Assembly (NCBI GenBank): GCA_038530555.1
Contig: JBCBCN010000008.1
Coordinates: forward strand, 151,510 to 215,509
DNA length: 64,000 bases
Direction: 5' to 3'
Origin: HKCCE3408 sp038530555
GTDB taxonomy: Bacteria > Pseudomonadota > Alphaproteobacteria > Rhodobacterales > Rhodobacteraceae
Shown: in pieces, positions 60,611 to 64,000 of the stretch
Position numbering within the stretch: the stretch's first letter is position 1
Layout of the letters: each line of letters starts with the position of its first letter
Notes under the pieces: model-generated
The model's database searches: none
What the model was told of the DNA's origin: nothing
Seen by the model: only the letters and a program-made list of their open reading frames with translations
Translations under genes and position numbers: made by a program

Positions 60611-62365
60611 ATGACCGCTCAAGACCCTAAAATCCTCGAAAATCTCGCGACCGCCATCGGCCAGACTCACGGTCAAACTCCGGCTGCGTTTATCGCCGAA
60701 GGCGCACCGTTTGACGAAGCTCAACGGCATTGGCTCAACGGGCTGCTCAGCGGCTTTCACGCTTTGGCCAACGCGGCCTCCGGCAGTGCGGCGCCTGAAG
60801 AAAAAGGGACCGCGCTTACGGTTCTCTACGGGTCACAATCCGGCAATTCGGAAGCCCTGGCGAAGGACCTGCGAAAGCACGCGAAAACCCAAGGTTTTGA
60901 GGCTACCGCTGCTGCGTTGGACGATCTGCAGCTGTCCGACCTGTCCGCGCTCAATCACCTGCTCATCATTGCGGCTACATTCGGCGAGGGCGAGCCCACC
61001 GATAATGCTGTGAAATTCTATGGCGCTCTTATGGATGACGGCGCTCCTGCATTGCCACCAACTTTAAATTTCAGCGTGCTTGGGATGGGCGACTCTAGTT
61101 ACGCGGACTTCAACCAAACAGCGAAAGACATCGACCGTCGCCTCGGTGAACTCGGCGCGACGCGGGTGGCTGACGCTGTGCTGTGCGACGTGGATTACGA
61201 TGACGACTACGCAGTCTGGCGCGACGCTGCTTTTGCCAGTGACGCTTTCGCAAACGCCGCAGGTGCAGCAGCTGCGCCCGAACCTGTGACTGCAGGTCCG
61301 GCGTTTGACAAGAGTCATCCCTTCATGGCCACGCTCACGGTAGCTGAACGCCTGAGCGGCTCGGCCTCGGCGAAATGTGTGAACCACATTGAACTGTCAC
61401 TGGCGGGGGGCGGCGAAGACTTGGATTACAGCGTCGGCGATGCCTTGGGCGTTTGGCCGATGAACTGCCCGGGCGAGGTAAACGCTATCCTGAAGGCCGC
61501 GGGCTTCACCGGAAAAGAAACGGTCATGCTGAAAACCGGGCCCGCGTCTTTGCGCTCGGCCCTGCTGACGCGCCTTGACCTGCAGACCATTACGCCAAAA
61601 ACGCTCGAGGCTTGGGGCGTTGAGAAAAAAGGCGATGATGATCACATCATTGATCTCCTTGCAGAAGGGCTGGCGCTAGAGCCACAAAACCTCGCCGACG
61701 GCATGCGCGCGCTTCAGCCTCGGTTGTATTCGATCTCGTCTAGCCCTAAGGCCCATCCTGGTGAGGTGCATCTCACCGTGGGTGAAGTGCGCTATGACAT
61801 GCACGGCACAGGCAGAAAGGGCGTCGCGTCGACCTATCTTGGCGGCCGCCTGACCGAAGGCGGCAACGTCGGAGTATACGTTCAAAAATCAGCGCATTTC
61901 CACATTCCAGCCGATGATACAGTGCCTCTTATCATGATTGGACCCGGCACTGGCATCGCCCCCTTCCGAGCGTTTTTGGAAGAACGCGAAGCACGCAATG
62001 CCGAGGGTAAAAACTGGCTCTTTTTCGGCGACCAACACGAGGCTTGCGATTACCTATACCGTGACCAGATTGAAGCCTGGCAAGAAACCGGAGTTCTGAC
62101 CAAGGCAAGCTTGGCCTGGTCGCGAGACGGGGACGAGAAAGTCTACGTTCAGACGCTGCTCAAACAGGACGGCGCGGACGTGTTTTCCTGGCTCGAAGCT
62201 GGAGCCGCAATTTATATTTGCGGCGACGCAACCCGCATGGCCGCAGACGTAGACAAAGCGCTGCGTGAAATCATTATGGAGCACGGCAACCGGTCAGAAA
62301 CGGAGGCAGCTGCCTACATGGACACCCTGTCTGCAAGCCACCGGTACCAACGCGATGTGTACTAA
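60611..62365 (+). CDS. Diflavin (CysJ-like) reductase, probable electron donor to NirA
   Basis: 584 residues. N-terminal flavodoxin domain with LTVLYGSQSGNSEALAKDL, IIAATFGEGEPTDNA and FSVLGMGDSSYADFNQTAKDID. An FAD domain follows with PRLYSISSSPKAHPGEVHLTV and GVASTYLGGRL; then the NADPH part MIGPGTGIAPFRAFLEER and FFGDQHEACDYLY. It ends RYQRDVY, with a terminal aromatic stacking on FAD as in CysJ. Domain order is that of sulphite reductase flavoprotein. Its place 25 bp after nirA suggests NADPH-dependent nitrite reduction without ferredoxin. Confidence 0.94.
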   Translation: MTAQDPKILENLATAIGQTHGQTPAAFIAEGAPFDEAQRHWLNGLLSGFHALANAASGSAAPEEKGTALTVLYGSQSGNSEALAKDLRKHAKTQGFEATAAALDDLQLSDLSALNHLLIIAATFGEGEPTDNAVKFYGALMDDGAPALPPTLNFSVLGMGDSSYADFNQTAKDIDRRLGELGATRVADAVLCDVDYDDDYAVWRDAAFASDAFANAAGAAAAPEPVTAGPAFDKSHPFMATLTVAERLSGSASAKCVNHIELSLAGGGEDLDYSVGDALGVWPMNCPGEVNAILKAAGFTGKETVMLKTGPASLRSALLTRLDLQTITPKTLEAWGVEKKGDDDHIIDLLAEGLALEPQNLADGMRALQPRLYSISSSPKAHPGEVHLTVGEVRYDMHGTGRKGVASTYLGGRLTEGGNVGVYVQKSAHFHIPADDTVPLIMIGPGTGIAPFRAFLEEREARNAEGKNWLFFGDQHEACDYLYRDQIEAWQETGVLTKASLAWSRDGDEKVYVQTLLKQDGADVFSWLEAGAAIYICGDATRMAADVDKALREIIMEHGNRSETEAAAYMDTLSASHRYQRDVY

Positions 62366-62741
62366 CGCAATTGAGTGCCGGCCTTCTTTGAAATGCCATC
62401 ACAGCGCGAAAATGATAGGTATATTTGGATGCTAGCCGAAGCCAATTGATTTTAAGGTCGTCGATGTTTCACAGGCGTGGATTCGTCCAACGGCTGTAAT
62501 AAACAGGTCATGTGAGATCTCTCTGCAGCGTTACTATCGTGGACTGACGGCAGTTTCTGCGCTCCATCAGAGAACAGCGAGAAATGACGGTGACAGCCTT
62601 CGGGCTCTGACCGGACCAATGCTTGCGGGGCAATGACCACCGTCGGGCATTTTTGACACGCGTCCTTCGATCAAATTGTTGAATTAGCAAGTCAGCGCGG
62701 TGCTGATGATTGGGTGCGGAGGGAGGATCGGAGGGCATAAC
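62366..62741. other. Intergenic interval, no gene seen
   Basis: 376 bases between the diflavin reductase and the decayed integrase. Short frames only; no clear terminator or repeat. The last 20 bases hold a CGGAGGG ribosome site for the integrase remnant. Confidence 0.4.
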
Positions 62742-63371
62742 ATGCCAAGAGTCCAACTTCCCGCAACCACCCCGAAACGCCGAGCCTGGAACAAAGGGCG
62801 GATCATCGCTCAAAAACAGCCCTTGCTACCAAAACAGGACTGGGCGATCCGGGTAAGGCTCGAACTTGCGGGTTATCTGCGCTATCTGGATTTGTTCAAC
62901 GTCGCCATCGACAGCAAGCTGCTTGGCTGCGATCTTGTCAAATTGGCCGTGTCTGACCTCGTGAAGGACGATCGCGTTCGGGAGCGCGTTTCAGTGATCC
63001 AGAGCAAGACGAAGCGCCCCGTTCAGTTCGAACTAACAGAAAACACGCGTGAAACCGTATTGGCATGGGTCAAGTCCCCCGAGATGCTTGCATGTTGGTT
63101 CATGTTTCCGAGCCGTTTCCATCATCGGCCACACATCTCGACCCGCCAGTATGGACGCTTGGTACGTGATTGAGGGACGGCGATCGGGCTAGAGCCAATT
63201 GGATATGGCGCGCATTCGTTCCGCCGGACAAAGGCGGCGGAGATTTAGCGGAAAACCGGCAACCTCCGCGCGGTCCAACTGCTTCTTGGCCACACAAAGG
63301 TCGACAGCACAGTGCGTTATCTTGGCGTCGAACTCGAAGATGCCCTGAGCATCGCTGAGCGCATTGATATC
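62742..63371 (+). pseudogene. Tyrosine site-specific recombinase, inactivated by two in-frame stops
   Basis: One continuous frame encodes an integrase-like sequence: DLFNVAIDSKLLGCDLVKL, VIQSKTKRPVQFELTENTRETV, HISTRQYGRLVRD, then after TGA (63171-63173) IGLEPIGYGAHSFRRTKAAEI, after TAG (63246-63248) RKTGNLRAVQLLLGHTKVDS, and VRYLGVELEDALSIAERIDI. The two stops fall where relatives have Trp and Tyr. The HxxR, H and Y catalytic positions are recognisable, but the first catalytic Arg (usually DSKLRGCDLV) is Leu. The frame continues to 63620 without recognisable homology. A degraded element integrase or resident small recombinase. Confidence 0.85.
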
Positions 63372-63561
63372 GGAGCGATCTTGGCGAACGGTCCTGCCGT
63401 TCGCCATGCCGAATCGGGTGTGGCCCTCGTGAGGCGTTGGTTAGCGTTTAGCCCTTATCTACCATATTCTGCGTCGCAAACGATTGGCGGCTTAACGGAG
63501 ATAAGTCTTTTTCGGGTTTTGCGAAAAGGTTTGCCTTTCCAAGTGACTTCCCCAACGCAAA

Positions 63562-64000
63562 CTACTCAATCCGGCTTGCTTGACCGGCAACCCGCACAGA
63601 TGCTCCCGGTTCGTTATTGAGGACCACTTCAATAAGTGACGGCGCGCCCATGTCCTCACCTTGGCGGATCGTGAAATGGCCCCGGTGTCGCCAGCCTTGG
63701 TCACGGAGATATCCAGCAAAGGCTGCGGCCGCAGCGCCGGTTGCAGGGTCCTCCAAGACGCCGCCCGAAGCGAAAGCGTTGCGCACGACAAACGTCTGTT
63801 CTTCTTCGACATAGACCAGCATTATAGTTACAAGGCCGTGCCTACGCATGACATCGCGCCCTTGGCCCAAGTCGTAAGTGATGGCCGCCAAACGGCTTCG
63901 ATCTCGCAAAGCGAGCACAAGGTGGTCCGCCCCGCCATGGATACGCGCGGGCGGGAGGCAGGGATCGAGGTCATCCTCTGCCAGGGCGAATAGAGCTAGT
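63562..64000 (-). CDS. PhzF-family isomerase-like protein, N-terminus beyond window
   Basis: 146 codons, open to the right edge. C-terminal half of the PhzF/YddE fold: DDLDPCLPPARIHGGADHLVLALRDRSRLAAITYDL, then VVRNAFASGGVLEDPATGAAAAAFAGYLRDQGW and HFTIRQGEDMGAPSLIEV. The DPATGAAAA motif is diagnostic. The catalytic Glu of the N-terminal half would lie outside the window. Family members isomerise or epimerise varied small molecules; phenazine synthesis is not implied. The tail overlaps no other gene. Confidence 0.9.
   Translation of the reverse strand, partial: LALFALAEDDLDPCLPPARIHGGADHLVLALRDRSRLAAITYDLGQGRDVMRRHGLVTIMLVYVEEEQTFVVRNAFASGGVLEDPATGAAAAAFAGYLRDQGWRHRGHFTIRQGEDMGAPSLIEVVLNNEPGASVRVAGQASRIE

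Noticed and set aside
63372..64000. Attachment-site repeat of the tRNA-Ser 3' end
   Set aside because: I looked for copies of the T-arm/acceptor sequence near the integrase remnant and found none inside the window.
1..64000. CRISPR arrays, rRNA operons, complete insertion sequences
   Set aside because: No regularly spaced repeats, rRNA sequence or transposase gene was seen anywhere in the window.

Overview
The window is chromosomal DNA from a high-GC alphaproteobacterium, most likely a marine member of the Rhodobacteraceae (Roseobacter group). The assignment rests on gene content and protein style: an aa3-type ctaD followed by a DUF2244 gene, a heterotetrameric sarcosine oxidase operon, a paaABCDE phenylacetate cluster with both a TetR-type PaaR and a PaaX regulator, and an assimilatory nitrite reductase paired with a diflavin reductase. 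No rRNA, CRISPR array, complete insertion sequence or origin was seen. There are two tRNA genes, Leu(GAG) and Ser(UGA).

Layout. 1-17 kb is housekeeping: the end of an amidohydrolase, a CAP-domain lipoprotein, ilvC, a diguanylate cyclase, a UbiH-type hydroxylase, a GntR regulator, a glycosyltransferase fused to an MshEN-like domain, carA, a YqeY protein, a membrane-anchored AraC regulator, DUF2244-ctaD, lipB, a peptidoglycan-binding protein and tRNA-Leu. 17.5-23.1 kb holds a class III alcohol dehydrogenase and a divergent metal locus. In that locus a perfect Zur-box-like palindrome lies between a CobW GTPase/DUF1826 pair and a three-gene operon (flavoprotein, ACR3-like permease, small protein). 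23.1-33.3 kb is the phenylacetate catabolism cluster. 33.4-45 kb has an aldo/keto reductase, an SDR, soxBDAG, an orphan PAS histidine kinase, an MsbA-like ABC exporter and a DUF1330 protein. 45-51.8 kb is a leftward operon: SPOR lipoprotein, D,D-carboxypeptidase, tmk, holB, tatD, MBL hydrolase, AEC transporter.

From tRNA-Ser (52.0 kb) onward the DNA looks like an accessory region. It is more AT-rich at first and gene-poor in places, and a decayed tyrosine integrase lies at its far end (62.7-63.4 kb). Its most notable content is a two-gene cassette in which a small polynucleotide-kinase-like P-loop protein overlaps a Thg1-like 3'-5' RNA polymerase. I read this as a probable RNA 5'-end repair module. 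The remainder is an inorganic nitrogen cluster: formate/nitrite transporter, PP2C-kinase fusion, cyanase and CrcB leftward; NirA nitrite reductase and a diflavin reductase rightward. A PhzF-family gene runs off the right edge.

How the genes work together. Phenylacetate is activated by PaaK, epoxidised by PaaABC(D)E, ring-opened by PaaZ and finally thiolysed by the PaaJ/PcaF thiolase; PaaI rescues CoA, and PaaR and PaaX probably control the set. SoxBDAG yields glycine, methylene-THF and peroxide from sarcosine. Cyanate and nitrite both feed ammonium. An unexpected theme is zinc: besides the Zur-like locus, both AdhC and SoxD lack cysteines that bind structural zinc in their best-known relatives.
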